DNA of 64,000 nt from Pelodictyon phaeoclathratiforme BU-1 (lineage in GTDB: Bacteria > Bacteroidota > Chlorobiia > Chlorobiales > Chlorobiaceae). Of the stretch, positions 1 to 8,808 are shown in pieces. How positions within the stretch are numbered: position 1 is the stretch's first letter; the number at the start of each line of letters is the position of its first letter. The notes under the pieces were generated by a model. It had not been told where the DNA came from, made no database searches, and was given only the letters and a program-made list of their open reading frames with translations. Where the stretch lies: the NCBI RefSeq assembly GCF_000020645.1, contig NC_011060.1, forward strand, positions 2,308,501 to 2,372,500, written 5' to 3'. Made by a program: the position numbers and the translations under genes.

Positions 1-312
1 GAAGAACGCCAGCGAGAGCAGAAGGGGCAGCGCCCCTTCCGGCAGGGCAACAAGCGCCAGCCACTGACCGGCAAGCTCGTCAATCGTAACAATTGATGGA
101 TCGTTTCCATACTGCTCCTCCATCACTCCGCCAGCCCATATGCCAACGCCACTGCAGAGCAGAACAAGGGAGAACAAGAGCAACGGATTGTGCAGTGCCG
201 GAAGAAAATAATAGCAGAAAACGGCCACAACACTCGTAAAAGTCCCAGGCGCTACCGGAAAAAAGCCAATTCCGAAACAGGTCGAGAGAATTTTGGCAGT
301 GAGGAGCTTCAT
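1..312 (-). CDS. pgpA: phosphatidylglycerophosphatase A, 3' part cut by window edge
   Basis: The first 104 residues are present; the C-terminus lies outside the window. PgpA removes the phosphate from phosphatidylglycerophosphate in the inner membrane, the last step of phosphatidylglycerol synthesis. The start MKLLTAKILST is followed by the family hallmark GIGFFPVAPGTFTS, then a hydrophobic segment, then the acidic motif DPSIVTIDELAGQ, which matches the metal-binding region of PgpA proteins. The ATG at 312 lies 7 bases after the pgsA stop codon, so the two consecutive enzymes of the pathway are co-transcribed. Recognition is by motif; confidence is high despite truncation. Confidence 0.88.
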   Translation of the reverse strand, partial: MKLLTAKILSTCFGIGFFPVAPGTFTSVVAVFCYYFLPALHNPLLLFSLVLLCSGVGIWAGGVMEEQYGNDPSIVTIDELAGQWLALVALPEGALPLLLSLAFF

Positions 313-319
313 CTTGTCA

Positions 320-937
320 TCACTCCTGGAGTGGCTTCTGAAAATATATTTTCCAGTTACTCACCAGATAGGATATGCCTGTATAAACAGTAAAAACGGT
401 TACAGCAAGCATGACGAAATCAAGATAGCCGGAACCAAGAAAACCATTAATCATCACAGCAACACTCTTGCCGGAAAAAGCGGACTCTTTCATCAACATC
501 AGCACCATGATCGCATAGACAAAAACATTCTGTACCACCGTTTTGTACTTTGCCTCCACGCTCGTCACAACAGGTTTGTTTTTATATTCAGCATAAATTC
601 TCAACGCTGTGATGACAACATCACGAACTACAACCAGAACGACCATCCAGAGAACAAGATAACCCATCCAGACATAGAGAAGAAAAGCTGCAGTGATCAG
701 CAATTTATCGGCAAGAGGATCAAGAAAAGCGCCGAGACGGGTTTCAACACCGTATTTCCTTGCATGATAACCATCATAGATATCAGTCAGGGAGGCTACG
801 GCAAAAACAAGCACACCGAACAGTTTGAACCAGGGATCAACCTGCAGCAGCAGCACCACAAAAACCGGAACCAGCAAAATTCTCAAGGCAGTCAACTGGT
901 TGGGTACAGTGAAATATGTTTGGTACTCTTCTTTCAA
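320..937 (-). CDS. pgsA: CDP-diacylglycerol--glycerol-3-phosphate 3-phosphatidyltransferase
   Basis: A 205-residue integral membrane enzyme that makes phosphatidylglycerophosphate from CDP-diacylglycerol and glycerol-3-phosphate. The CDP-alcohol phosphotransferase signature is complete around residues 54-78: DG, AR after two residues, G after eight, then two aspartates each spaced by three residues (DGYHARKYG... GAFLDPLAD). Several hydrophobic helices flank it. The length matches bacterial PgsA. It sits directly upstream of pgpA, the next step in the pathway, with 7 bases between stop and start. PssA-type relatives share the motif, but the pgpA neighbour and the N-terminal VPNQLTALRI favour PgsA. 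Confidence 0.92.
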   Translation of the reverse strand: MKEEYQTYFTVPNQLTALRILLVPVFVVLLLQVDPWFKLFGVLVFAVASLTDIYDGYHARKYGVETRLGAFLDPLADKLLITAAFLLYVWMGYLVLWMVVLVVVRDVVITALRIYAEYKNKPVVTSVEAKYKTVVQNVFVYAIMVLMLMKESAFSGKSVAVMINGFLGSGYLDFVMLAVTVFTVYTGISYLVSNWKIYFQKPLQE

Positions 938-1075
938 CTCCTGCAGGATTATAGTGCGTTATCGGTTAAAAACCGGAAAATGATGTGAGCTGCGTTGCAA
1001 CCCCTGTTGGGCACAAGATACGGTATTGAACGCTGTTTTTCAATGCATCTGCCCCGATCGGAAAGAAAATGGTTC

Positions 1076-3457
1076 TTACTCCAGCTCCACCACCGTCACT
1101 CCAGCCCCTCCTTCGCCCCACTCACCAAGACGAAAACTCTTGACCGCGCTGTGCTGCTGCAGGAACTCCGCCGTCCTCTGCCGGAGTGATCCGGTTCCCT
1201 TGCCATGAAGGATCATCGCTGAATGAATACGGTTAAGGCGCATCGTATCAATAAACCGGTCAATTTTCATGATCGCCTCATCACCACTGAGCCCCCGCAA
1301 ATCAAGCTTTGTTGATTCAACACCTGAAGTCGTAGCCGACCAGGAGACCTTTTGCTGCCGGGGCAAAGGCTCCTTGTGAATTTTTTTAGCCTGAGTTTTT
1401 GATGTTTTCTCAAGATTTTTGAGCGATGTGGTCAACCTGAAATTACCGCACAGCACCACCACACTCTCCTGATTAACACTCTCAACCTCACCGGAGGTAC
1501 TCGTATCAAGAATCCTGACCAGGTCACCCTCACGGATAGTCCGATCAAGAGGCACTGCCATTTCGGCTTCAGCCCGAAGAGAAAGCTCACTCTTTTCAGC
1601 CTCCTGCTTTTTCAATCCAAGTTTTTTTCTGGCCTCCTGCACGGCTTTTGCGTCAGTTGGTGTGCTCTTGACCTCCTGAACAATCTCTTTGATCTCTTTT
1701 CTGGCAGATTCCACCTCTTTCTGGAGTTCCCTTGAGGCGCCAAGTTTCAGATCCCTGCGCTTCCGCTCCATTCGAGCCTCCTCAGTGCGCAGGGAGAGTT
1801 CGCGTGCCGCAAGATCCGCCCGCTCTGCCTCAAGCTGCTGCTTCAGCAGGCGATTCTCCTCAAAGAGGCGGCTCAGGTCATCAAGCATCCGATCAAGCCC
1901 GATACGCTCATCCTGCATAAATCCCGATGCCCGCTCAACCATGGTTTCAGGAAACCCCATCCGCTTCATCATTGCAAAGGCAAAGCTGTTGCCCGGCAAC
2001 CCCTTGACAAAACGGAAGGTAGGCACCAGCCCTGCCCGGTTGAACTCCATCGCGCCGTTGACCACTCCCTCGCGCTCATGGGCATAGGCCTTCAAATCGC
2101 CGAGATGGGTGGTCACAATGGTTTTGGTGCCTCGATTGAGCAGCTCCTCCATCACCGCACGGGCAATGGCTCCACCCTCCTCCACATCAGTTCCGGCGCA
2201 GAGCTCATCAATCAGCACCAGATCACTGCTCCCGGCAACATCAAGAATGGTTTTGATGGCGCCAAGATGGGAACTGAAGGTGGAAAGGTCATTCTCAATC
2301 GACTGATCGTCGCCAATCTCAATAAAAATATCGCCAAAAAGAGGAAAAACCGAGCTCTCGCTGCAGGGCAGCAGATAGCCGTGCACCAGCATACAACAGA
2401 GCAGACCGGCCGTCTTCATCGCCACCGATTTTCCACCCGCATTGGGGCCTGAAATCACAAGCACCCGGTCATCCTCATCCAGATCAAGATCGAGCGGCAA
2501 AACCTCTTTTTGATGATGCGAAATCAGGAGCCAGGGATGAAACCCCTTCACAATGCGCAGCGAATGCCCTTTGGCAATACCGGGAAGCACCGAGTTCGTT
2601 TCAACGGCAAAGCGTGCCCGTGCATACAAGGCATCAAACTCACCGAGGATAGTTTCATTATACCTTAGGTTTTCAATCTCGGGCCGCAGCTCTTCAGTCA
2701 TCTCCTTCAGAATGCGCTCAATCTCCCTCCGCTCACTGATCTCCAGATCCTGAATGCGGTTACTGATCTCAAGCGTTTCGGCAGGCTCAATAAAAACCGT
2801 CTGCCCGCTCCCCGAATAATCCTGGATGTAGCCCGCTATCTTGTACTTGTACTCCACCCTGAGGCCAAGCGTCAGCCGCCCGTTCTTGATGGCTATCGTA
2901 TCCTCCATCAGCCAGCCACTCTCCTGGCAACGCCTGAGCAGCCGCTCCATCTTCCGACGGATCAGCTCACGGCTGCCACTCAGCTCACGGCGGATCATCA
3001 GAAGCGCCTCGCTGGCCGTATCACGCACCCTCGACTGCTCATCAATAATCCGTCGGATAGAGGCCTGCAAACTCTTCTCAAGCCAGAGCCTGATGGTGAA
3101 CTCATTCAGCAGCGGATAAACCTCACGGTTGAGGAACATGAACTTGCGCAACTGCACCGATGAAAAGAGCAGATGATGAATATCCTGCAACTCCTCCGGC
3201 TCAAGATAACTCTCAAGAATTTCCAGTTTTTTCAGGAGCGGGCGCGTATCCGGCAACCAGGAAAAAGGGAGCGCACTCCCCTCCTGCAGCAGATTGCGTA
3301 ACTCAAGCACCCGTTCAAGCTCCGCTACCAGCGCTTCACGACCAACCTGCGGCACAGCCTCAAGAAGCCGGTCGCGCCCCATCGCGGAGAGGCAGAACTG
3401 CGTTGCGTAGTTGGCAACTTTATCAAATTCGAGTTTTTTCAGGCTAACGGCATTCAT
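1076..3457 (-). CDS. mutS2: MutS2 endonuclease/ATPase with C-terminal Smr domain
   Basis: A 793-residue MutS2 family protein. The core and lever domains are followed by an ABC-type ATPase with Walker A GPNAGGKS at about residues 337-344, Walker B VLIDELCAGTD and an STFSSH-like D-loop/H-loop segment; then a long charged coiled coil (about 520-640) and a C-terminal Smr nuclease domain beginning LDLRG near residue 718 and containing HGKGTGSLR. It lacks the N-terminal mismatch-binding domain of MutS. The family suppresses homologous recombination and, in some bacteria, acts on collided ribosomes. Full length for the family. It marks the left border of the accessory island. Confidence 0.95.
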   Translation of the reverse strand: MNAVSLKKLEFDKVANYATQFCLSAMGRDRLLEAVPQVGREALVAELERVLELRNLLQEGSALPFSWLPDTRPLLKKLEILESYLEPEELQDIHHLLFSSVQLRKFMFLNREVYPLLNEFTIRLWLEKSLQASIRRIIDEQSRVRDTASEALLMIRRELSGSRELIRRKMERLLRRCQESGWLMEDTIAIKNGRLTLGLRVEYKYKIAGYIQDYSGSGQTVFIEPAETLEISNRIQDLEISERREIERILKEMTEELRPEIENLRYNETILGEFDALYARARFAVETNSVLPGIAKGHSLRIVKGFHPWLLISHHQKEVLPLDLDLDEDDRVLVISGPNAGGKSVAMKTAGLLCCMLVHGYLLPCSESSVFPLFGDIFIEIGDDQSIENDLSTFSSHLGAIKTILDVAGSSDLVLIDELCAGTDVEEGGAIARAVMEELLNRGTKTIVTTHLGDLKAYAHEREGVVNGAMEFNRAGLVPTFRFVKGLPGNSFAFAMMKRMGFPETMVERASGFMQDERIGLDRMLDDLSRLFEENRLLKQQLEAERADLAARELSLRTEEARMERKRRDLKLGASRELQKEVESARKEIKEIVQEVKSTPTDAKAVQEARKKLGLKKQEAEKSELSLRAEAEMAVPLDRTIREGDLVRILDTSTSGEVESVNQESVVVLCGNFRLTTSLKNLEKTSKTQAKKIHKEPLPRQQKVSWSATTSGVESTKLDLRGLSGDEAIMKIDRFIDTMRLNRIHSAMILHGKGTGSLRQRTAEFLQQHSAVKSFRLGEWGEGGAGVTVVELE

Positions 3458-3593
3458 TGATACAATCTAATTCTATAATCCTTTACGGCAATTGCGCCAC
3501 AACTCATCGACACACAAAAAAGAGAGAGCTGTTCATAAGCATCACGTTCAAAGCCAACATAATAAAATTATATAAAGTTGAACGGGTTCAGGG

Positions 3594-3624
3594 AATAAAA
3601 AAGCCGGGGAATGTTCCGGCTTTT
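3594..3624. terminator. bidirectional hairpin with A/T tracts
   Basis: AAGCCGG and CCGGCTT form a 7-bp stem around an 8-base loop (3601-3622), with A residues before and T residues after it, so it could end transcription from either strand. It lies upstream of mutS2 and before the island's first plus-strand gene. Only the structure is seen; activity is inferred. Confidence 0.5.
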
Positions 3625-3793
3625 CCCGTTGCGGTAACTCGTCCAATAATATTGTGTTGAGAGGTTGTCATATCCGGGAAATGAGAAGTCGTCAGGCAAA
3701 CTGCCACAAAAAGCACTATTAAAACATTTTTTGTTCCAATAGAAACTACTCTTTATATTGGTTTCGTAGAGTTCAAAACAAAGGAGGGAAACA

Positions 3794-4192
3794 ATGAACA
3801 CGGTACTTGAGCGCCAGATCATCACGTCGAAAGATCGTGGAGCATTAGCCAAAATGGTGATGACGCTTTTCGACCACTGGAAGCTGACAACGGAAGATCA
3901 GGCCCTGCTTTTAGGGCTTGCGCCAGCCAACAGAGCCGCCTTGACTCGCTATCGCAAAGGCGAAGCAATCGGAACCAGTCGTGATCAGTATGAACGGGTC
4001 GGTCATTTGCTGGCCATCCACAAGAATCTGCGTATGCTTTTTCCGAAAAACCGCGATCTTGCCTATCGCTGGATCTCCACACGGAACAAAGCATTCGATA
4101 ACCTCACCCCGGTAGAGGTCATCAAAGAGTGGGGTTTTGCCGGTCTTTTGATGGTGCGATTCTATCTTGACCGCGCCACAAGCGAAATGTAA
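3794..4192 (+). CDS. Xre/MbcA/ParS-type antitoxin of RES toxin (copy 1)
   Basis: A 132-residue protein with an N-terminal helix-turn-helix (LTTEDQALLLGLAPANRAALTRYRKGEAIG) and a C-terminal toxin-binding segment ending in the pattern RDLAYRWISTRNKAFDNLTPVEVIKEWGF, typical of Xre/MbcA/ParS antitoxins (formerly DUF2384). It should bind and neutralise the RES-domain toxin encoded 13 bases downstream and repress the operon. A strong ribosome site (AAAGGAGGG) precedes the ATG. The module opens the accessory island after mutS2. A second, diverged pair of the same type lies at 22202-23276. Confidence 0.85.
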   Translation: MNTVLERQIITSKDRGALAKMVMTLFDHWKLTTEDQALLLGLAPANRAALTRYRKGEAIGTSRDQYERVGHLLAIHKNLRMLFPKNRDLAYRWISTRNKAFDNLTPVEVIKEWGFAGLLMVRFYLDRATSEM

Positions 4193-4205
4193 TCGGCTAC
4201 ATACC

Positions 4206-4919
4206 ATGGATCACCTATTCACCCGTCTCGCGGTAGCCGATATTCATCACGACTTGCTGCGCAATATTGTATCCCTGAATGAATCAGAGAATCCTTTCGA
4301 CGACCTGAGCAGCAACACGGAGGAGTGGGTTCTGGCTCGTCAGGTAGAATCCGACACCAGACCGCTGCCTTATCATTCGCACACTCCTGAGATCCATCGC
4401 CCCTTTGAAGAGGCCCTGTGGCTCAATGCTATACACTGGCAATTTAAATACCGGCAGACAAGCCGATTCTCTGATGGATCATTCGGAGTCTGGTATGGCA
4501 GCGATACGCTCCAGACATCAGTCCATGAATCGGCTTACCACTGGTTTCGGGGCTTACTCTGCGATGCCGGCTTTGAGCATGAAGAGGTTACCATTGAGCG
4601 CACACTCTACGCTGTGGCGTGCGATGCGATACTGCTTGATTTTCGCTCTGCCGCTGACAACTATCCAAATCTCCTTCATAAAACTGATTACACCTTCACC
4701 CAAGCTATCGGAACGAGAATTCACCGGGAAGGCCATCCCGGCCTGCTCACCTTCTCCGCTCGACACCAGGGAGGAATAAATTATGGCGTTCTGAACCCCA
4801 ATGTTCTCTCCAATCCACGGCAGCAGAGCCAACTGAGCTATCGCCTTCATGGGCAAAGCATCACGGTAGAGGAAAAATCTGGAGTTCCCTGCATGGAAAT
4901 CACGATTGATGCTTTCTGA
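4206..4919 (+). CDS. RES-domain toxin (copy 1)
   Basis: A 237-residue RES family protein. The family includes toxins that deplete NAD+ or ADP-ribosylate proteins. Visible features are an arginine in SRFSDGSFGVWYGSD, a glutamate in QTSVHESAYHW and the C-terminal segment SRHQGGINYGVLNPNVLS; these carry the conserved R, E and S residues the domain is named for. The ATG at 4206 is preferred; an in-frame TTG at 4167 would overlap the antitoxin by 26 bases. Translational coupling with the antitoxin upstream is likely. The exact chemistry cannot be told from sequence alone. Confidence 0.85.
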   Translation: MDHLFTRLAVADIHHDLLRNIVSLNESENPFDDLSSNTEEWVLARQVESDTRPLPYHSHTPEIHRPFEEALWLNAIHWQFKYRQTSRFSDGSFGVWYGSDTLQTSVHESAYHWFRGLLCDAGFEHEEVTIERTLYAVACDAILLDFRSAADNYPNLLHKTDYTFTQAIGTRIHREGHPGLLTFSARHQGGINYGVLNPNVLSNPRQQSQLSYRLHGQSITVEEKSGVPCMEITIDAF

Positions 4920-4970
4920 AAAGCATAATATTGCCTATCATACAAATATCAAGTATCAAAAGACACTATT

Positions 4971-5300
4971 ATGGCTTCAGATATAAACTCCTTTTCATCA
5001 GATGAATGGGAACTTCTCGTCGGAGATCAGTTCCGGGCCCTGCGTATCCGGGCTGATCTGGAACAGACCGAACTTGCTACCCTCGCATCCATCAGTGTTG
5101 GTGCGCTGAAAAATCTTGAAGGGGGCAAAGGTTCATCACTCAAAACAATCATCAAGGTTTCGAGAGTTCTTGGTCGAACTGACTGGCTGAACGCTTTGGC
5201 GCCAACGGTTTCAGTAAGCCCTATGCAACTCTTGAAAGGGCAACGCAAGGATAGGGTACGAAAAAAGGTTTCCCGCTCCCGCAAACCGAAAACGGAGTAA
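4971..5300 (+). CDS. hipB: HipB-type Xre antitoxin/repressor
   Basis: A 109-residue DNA-binding protein with an Xre helix-turn-helix (RALRIRADLEQTELATLASISVGALKNLEGG, residues 25-55) and a basic tail rich in R and K. It lies 4 bases upstream of hipA, so it should be the HipB partner that represses the operon and restrains the kinase. Decayed copies of its N-terminal half are found at about 6796-6870 and 10535-10670 in the same island, which indicates repeated duplication or acquisition of hipB-like sequence. Confidence 0.85.
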   Translation: MASDINSFSSDEWELLVGDQFRALRIRADLEQTELATLASISVGALKNLEGGKGSSLKTIIKVSRVLGRTDWLNALAPTVSVSPMQLLKGQRKDRVRKKVSRSRKPKTE

Positions 5301-5304
5301 GAGC

Positions 5305-6594
5305 ATGTACCACCCCGTCAAGCTCATCGAAGTCCGTGCCTGGGAGAAAACTGTTGGCGCCATTTCGCTTGATTCCGGAACCGGTTACTACGTTTTTGAA
5401 TACGCACCCTCATGGCAGGTCGGAGGCATTGAGCTGGCACCGATGACCATGCCGGTAAAAGAGAGCATTCACATATTCCCGCTCCTTCCTGAAGCAACAT
5501 TCCGGCGACTTCCAGCCATGCTGGCCGACGCCATTCCGGACGATTTCGGTAATGCCCTGATTGATGCTTATTTGGCAAAAGCCGGTATGCAAAAAGAGGC
5601 CATTACCCCCCTCGACCGTCTGGCATACATGGGCAAACGCGGCATGGGCGCACTCGAATTCAGGCCGGTTCGGGGCCCGCGCCATACCAAAGCCACCGCC
5701 GTTGAAATCTCAAAACTGGTTATCAGCTCCAGAGAGGCGCTTTCGGGCACCATTGATGGCGACAGGGATACGCAAGCGGCCATCATGAACCTCATTCAGG
5801 TCGGAACATCCGCAGGCGGAGCACGTGCCAAGGCGGTCATTGCCTGGAATCCCGAAACCAAAGAGATTCGCTCAGGGCAACTGCCTGCAGATCCCGGTTT
5901 TGAACAGTGGCTGCTCAAGCTTGACGGTGTTGGGGAAGGGGAGGATCTCAGCACAGGAAAAGGGTACGGGCGCATTGAATACGCATACTACCTGATGGCC
6001 CGTGCTGCCGGAATAACCATATCAGAATCCCGATTACTCGAAGAGAATGGCCGTGCCCACTTCATGACACGCCGTTTTGACCGTTCAAACGGCACAAAGC
6101 TGCATCTCCAGACACTCTGCGCCATGCAGCACCTCGACTACCGGCAGCGGGCCACCCACGATTACAGCCAATATTTTCAGACCATCAAAGCACTCAATCT
6201 GCCCTTGCACGAATTGGCCGAGGCATATCGCCGCATGATCTTTAACGTCCTTGCCGCAAATTGCGATGACCATACAAAAAACCACTCCTTCCTCATGGAG
6301 AAAACCGGAGAGTGGCATCTCGCACCAGCGTACGACCTGACCCACTCCTTCAACCCCAACGGAGAGTGGACATATCAGCACCTGATGTCGGTCAACGGCA
6401 AATTCCGCAACATGAACCGCAGCGATTTCCATGCCGTCGGCGACCGCTTTCTGGTACCCGATTACAAAGGAATAATCAGTAGTGTGAGTGCCGCCATAAA
6501 ACGCTGGCCCGAATTTGCTGAAGCAGCAGGGTTGCCGATGAGAGAGGCTGAGCGGATTCAGAACGACTTTATTCCATCGGCTGAGCGGGGGTGA
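5305..6594 (+). CDS. hipA: HipA-type serine/threonine kinase toxin
   Basis: A 429-residue HipA family kinase. The N-terminal couple-hipA domain (PMTMPVKE, about residues 45-110, including MLADAIPDDFGNALID) is followed by a P-loop-like segment (VGTSAGGARAKAVIAW) and the catalytic segment NVLAANCDDHTKNHSF at residues 314-329, with the metal-binding aspartate in LAPAYDLTHSF downstream. In characterised HipA proteins this kinase phosphorylates glutamyl-tRNA synthetase and induces dormancy; the target here is inferred. All key residues are present and the length is normal, so the toxin looks intact. Translation is probably coupled to hipB (4-base gap). Confidence 0.92.
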   Translation: MYHPVKLIEVRAWEKTVGAISLDSGTGYYVFEYAPSWQVGGIELAPMTMPVKESIHIFPLLPEATFRRLPAMLADAIPDDFGNALIDAYLAKAGMQKEAITPLDRLAYMGKRGMGALEFRPVRGPRHTKATAVEISKLVISSREALSGTIDGDRDTQAAIMNLIQVGTSAGGARAKAVIAWNPETKEIRSGQLPADPGFEQWLLKLDGVGEGEDLSTGKGYGRIEYAYYLMARAAGITISESRLLEENGRAHFMTRRFDRSNGTKLHLQTLCAMQHLDYRQRATHDYSQYFQTIKALNLPLHELAEAYRRMIFNVLAANCDDHTKNHSFLMEKTGEWHLAPAYDLTHSFNPNGEWTYQHLMSVNGKFRNMNRSDFHAVGDRFLVPDYKGIISSVSAAIKRWPEFAEAAGLPMREAERIQNDFIPSAERG

Positions 6595-6795
6595 TAGCAT
6601 CAAACCCCGTTTCGAACAGAACTCCCTCTTTGGCGCTGCCATCTGATGGAAATTTTAAAAAACACACAAATTCTTCCCATCATTCAATATATTTGATACT
6701 TGTCGCCAGTCGCATTACAACAAAGAGTGAACGAAAAATGCTTGCACGTATCATTGTAAATTGATTTCGTGACATCCATCACAACGGGGTAAAGT

Positions 6796-6870
6796 AGATC
6801 CGCGCTCTTCGTCTCCGGGCTAACCTTGGAGCAGACTGAACTTGCTGAACTTTCATACATTTCGCCGATT
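6796..6870 (+). pseudogene. hipB relic 1 (frameshifted)
   Basis: The bases translate to a match of the intact HipB at 4971-5300 (RALRLRANL, then EQTELAELSYIS), but one extra base after the leucine codon breaks the frame and no start or continuation is present. It lies just left of the IS1634-type element. Similarity is seen directly; origin by duplication or separate acquisition is inferred. Confidence 0.6.
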
Positions 6871-6906
6871 GTCCCCCTCATCATTTCGACCAACCAGACC
6901 CTGTTT

Positions 6907-6912
6907 TTTAGC
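6907..6912. repeat. target-site duplication, left copy
   Basis: TTTAGC lies immediately outside the left inverted repeat of the insertion sequence and is repeated at 8827-8832 outside the right end. A 6-bp duplication fits the 5-6 bp known for IS1634-type elements. Confidence 0.75.
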
Positions 6913-7020
6913 CCGAAGTTCCTTGACGTAAAATCGTATAACATATTGAATTTCGATAAATTGCAGGGAATTTACGTATTTTGTACCCATGTAAAATACA
7001 TCAAGCCGCTTGTTTTATTT

Positions 7021-7044
7021 GGGTTTTAGTGATATACTAAACCC
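7021..7044 (+). promoter_or_regulatory. hairpin abutting transposase start codon
   Basis: GGGTTTTAGT and ACTAAACCC form a stem (one bulged T) around GATAT, ending directly against the ATG at 7045. No Shine-Dalgarno is visible. Such a structure would occlude the start on read-through transcripts, a known way for insertion sequences to limit transposase; the role is inferred. Confidence 0.5.
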
Positions 7045-8766
7045 ATGCACGTTGATATTATTCCAAATAGAAACTCTCGTCCCGCCATCTTGCTCCGTGA
7101 GTCTTGGCGTGAGAACGACAAAGTCATGAAACGCACCGTGGCTAATATTTCGAACTGGCCTCCGGAACAGGTTACTGCGTTACGACGGGTTTTGAAAAAT
7201 GAACCGCTGGTCTCACCCAGTGAGGTATTTTCAATTGAACGCTCATTGCCTCATGGTCATGTTGAAGCTCTTCTTGAGATGATTCGTCTTATCGGTTTTG
7301 ACAAAATGATCGCTGCCCGACGGACTCGTGAGCGTGATCTCGTTTTGGCAATGATCGTCGAACGCCTGATTGCGCCATCTTCAAAATTGGCCACTACGAG
7401 GTTATGGCATAGCACAACTCTTGCGCAGTTACTCAATGTTGAGGATGCTGATGAAGATGAATTGTATGCAGCCATGGACTGGTTGCTGGAACGCCAACCT
7501 GTTCTTGAAAAGAGATTTGCAAGCCGTCACCTTGGTGAAGGTCAACACGTATTTTATGATGTGAGCAATAGCTCTTATGAGGGCCATTGTTGTCCCCTGG
7601 CACGTTTAGGCCACGATAAACAGGGTCGGCGAGGCAAGCCAATTATTACCTACGGAGTACTGACCGATGTCAAGGGGCGTCCCATAGCTGTTGAGGTTTA
7701 TCCGGGTAACACTGGTGATCCCAGTACCGTAGCAGACCAAGTGGAGAAGCTGAAAGAGCGTTTTGCCTTGCAGCGAGTGGTTCTGGTTGGAGATCGTGGT
7801 ACATTGACTCAGACACAGATTGATATCCTGAAAACTCATCCCGGGATTGGGTGGATTTCAGCGTTGCGAAGTGAAAACATTCGCAAACTTGCAGCAAATA
7901 ATCATTTGCAGTTGTCATTGTTTGATGAAAAAAATCTGGCAGAAATAACTTCGGCAGATTTCCCCGATGAACGCCTGATCGCCTGCTTCAACCCCCTGCT
8001 CTGTGATGAACGGAGGCGCAAGCGCCAGGAGTTATTGGATGCAACAGAAAACAAGCTACAAAAAATTGTTGATGAGGTTCATCGTCGCACGAAAACCCCG
8101 CTGAGTGCATCGGAAATTGGTCAAAAGGTTGGCAAGGTGATCAATGGGTATAAAATGGCCAAACACTTTGAGCTATCGATTGCTGACGGAGAGTTTTCCT
8201 TCAAGAGGAAAGCTGAATCGATCGCACAAGAAGCGGAGTTGGATGGCATCTATGTTATTCGCACCAGCGAAAGCCGACAGAACCTGTCGGCAGAGGATAC
8301 CGTAAGAAGCTATAAGAATTTAGCAAAAGTTGAACAGGTTTTCCGCACCTTCAAAAGTATTGACCTGCAGGTACGGCCCATATACCATTATTATGCCGAA
8401 CGTGTTCGTGCCCATATCTTTCTGTGCTTGCTGGTTTATTATGTTGAGTGGCACATGCGTCAAGCACTTGCTCCTTTGCTCTTCGATGATGAAGAACTTG
8501 CTCAGGACAGGAAAGAGCGCGATCCGATCAAGCCTGCAGTCTCATCCAAATCGGCAAAAAAGAAAAAAAGTACAAAAACAAACAAAGAGGGATTCCCCGT
8601 TCACAGTTTTCGCTCGCTTATCATGGAACTGGGCACTCGCAGTCGAAACCGGTGCAGACTGAAATCTGCTCCAGGAAGCCCTGTGATTTCCCAGGATACC
8701 GAACCAACACCACTTCAAACCCGTGCAATGGAATTGATTCGTTTGTACCCAGTAGATGGAAGTTGA
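7045..8766 (+). CDS. IS1634-family DDE transposase
   Basis: A 573-residue transposase of the IS4/IS1634 superfamily. A first catalytic aspartate lies in YDVSNSSYEG (about residue 172), a second in VVLVGDRGTLT (about 250), and the glutamate in LAKVEQVFRTFKSIDLQVRP (about 428), followed by the family-typical YYAERVRAHIFLCLLVYYVE. A lysine-rich stretch (SAKKKKSTKTNK, about residues 508-519) precedes the C-terminus. The frame is open throughout and the gene fills the element, so it is probably functional. Confidence 0.92.
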   Translation: MHVDIIPNRNSRPAILLRESWRENDKVMKRTVANISNWPPEQVTALRRVLKNEPLVSPSEVFSIERSLPHGHVEALLEMIRLIGFDKMIAARRTRERDLVLAMIVERLIAPSSKLATTRLWHSTTLAQLLNVEDADEDELYAAMDWLLERQPVLEKRFASRHLGEGQHVFYDVSNSSYEGHCCPLARLGHDKQGRRGKPIITYGVLTDVKGRPIAVEVYPGNTGDPSTVADQVEKLKERFALQRVVLVGDRGTLTQTQIDILKTHPGIGWISALRSENIRKLAANNHLQLSLFDEKNLAEITSADFPDERLIACFNPLLCDERRRKRQELLDATENKLQKIVDEVHRRTKTPLSASEIGQKVGKVINGYKMAKHFELSIADGEFSFKRKAESIAQEAELDGIYVIRTSESRQNLSAEDTVRSYKNLAKVEQVFRTFKSIDLQVRPIYHYYAERVRAHIFLCLLVYYVEWHMRQALAPLLFDDEELAQDRKERDPIKPAVSSKSAKKKKSTKTNKEGFPVHSFRSLIMELGTRSRNRCRLKSAPGSPVISQDTEPTPLQTRAMELIRLYPVDGS

Positions 8767-8808
8767 TTTCACGTCTTTTTGCTTTTTATATAATAGGTTA
8801 TCATTTTT

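Noticed and set aside
293..988. Long plus-strand open frame of 231 codons
   Set aside because: It is antisense to pgsA and pgpA, both of which show clear family motifs on the other strand.
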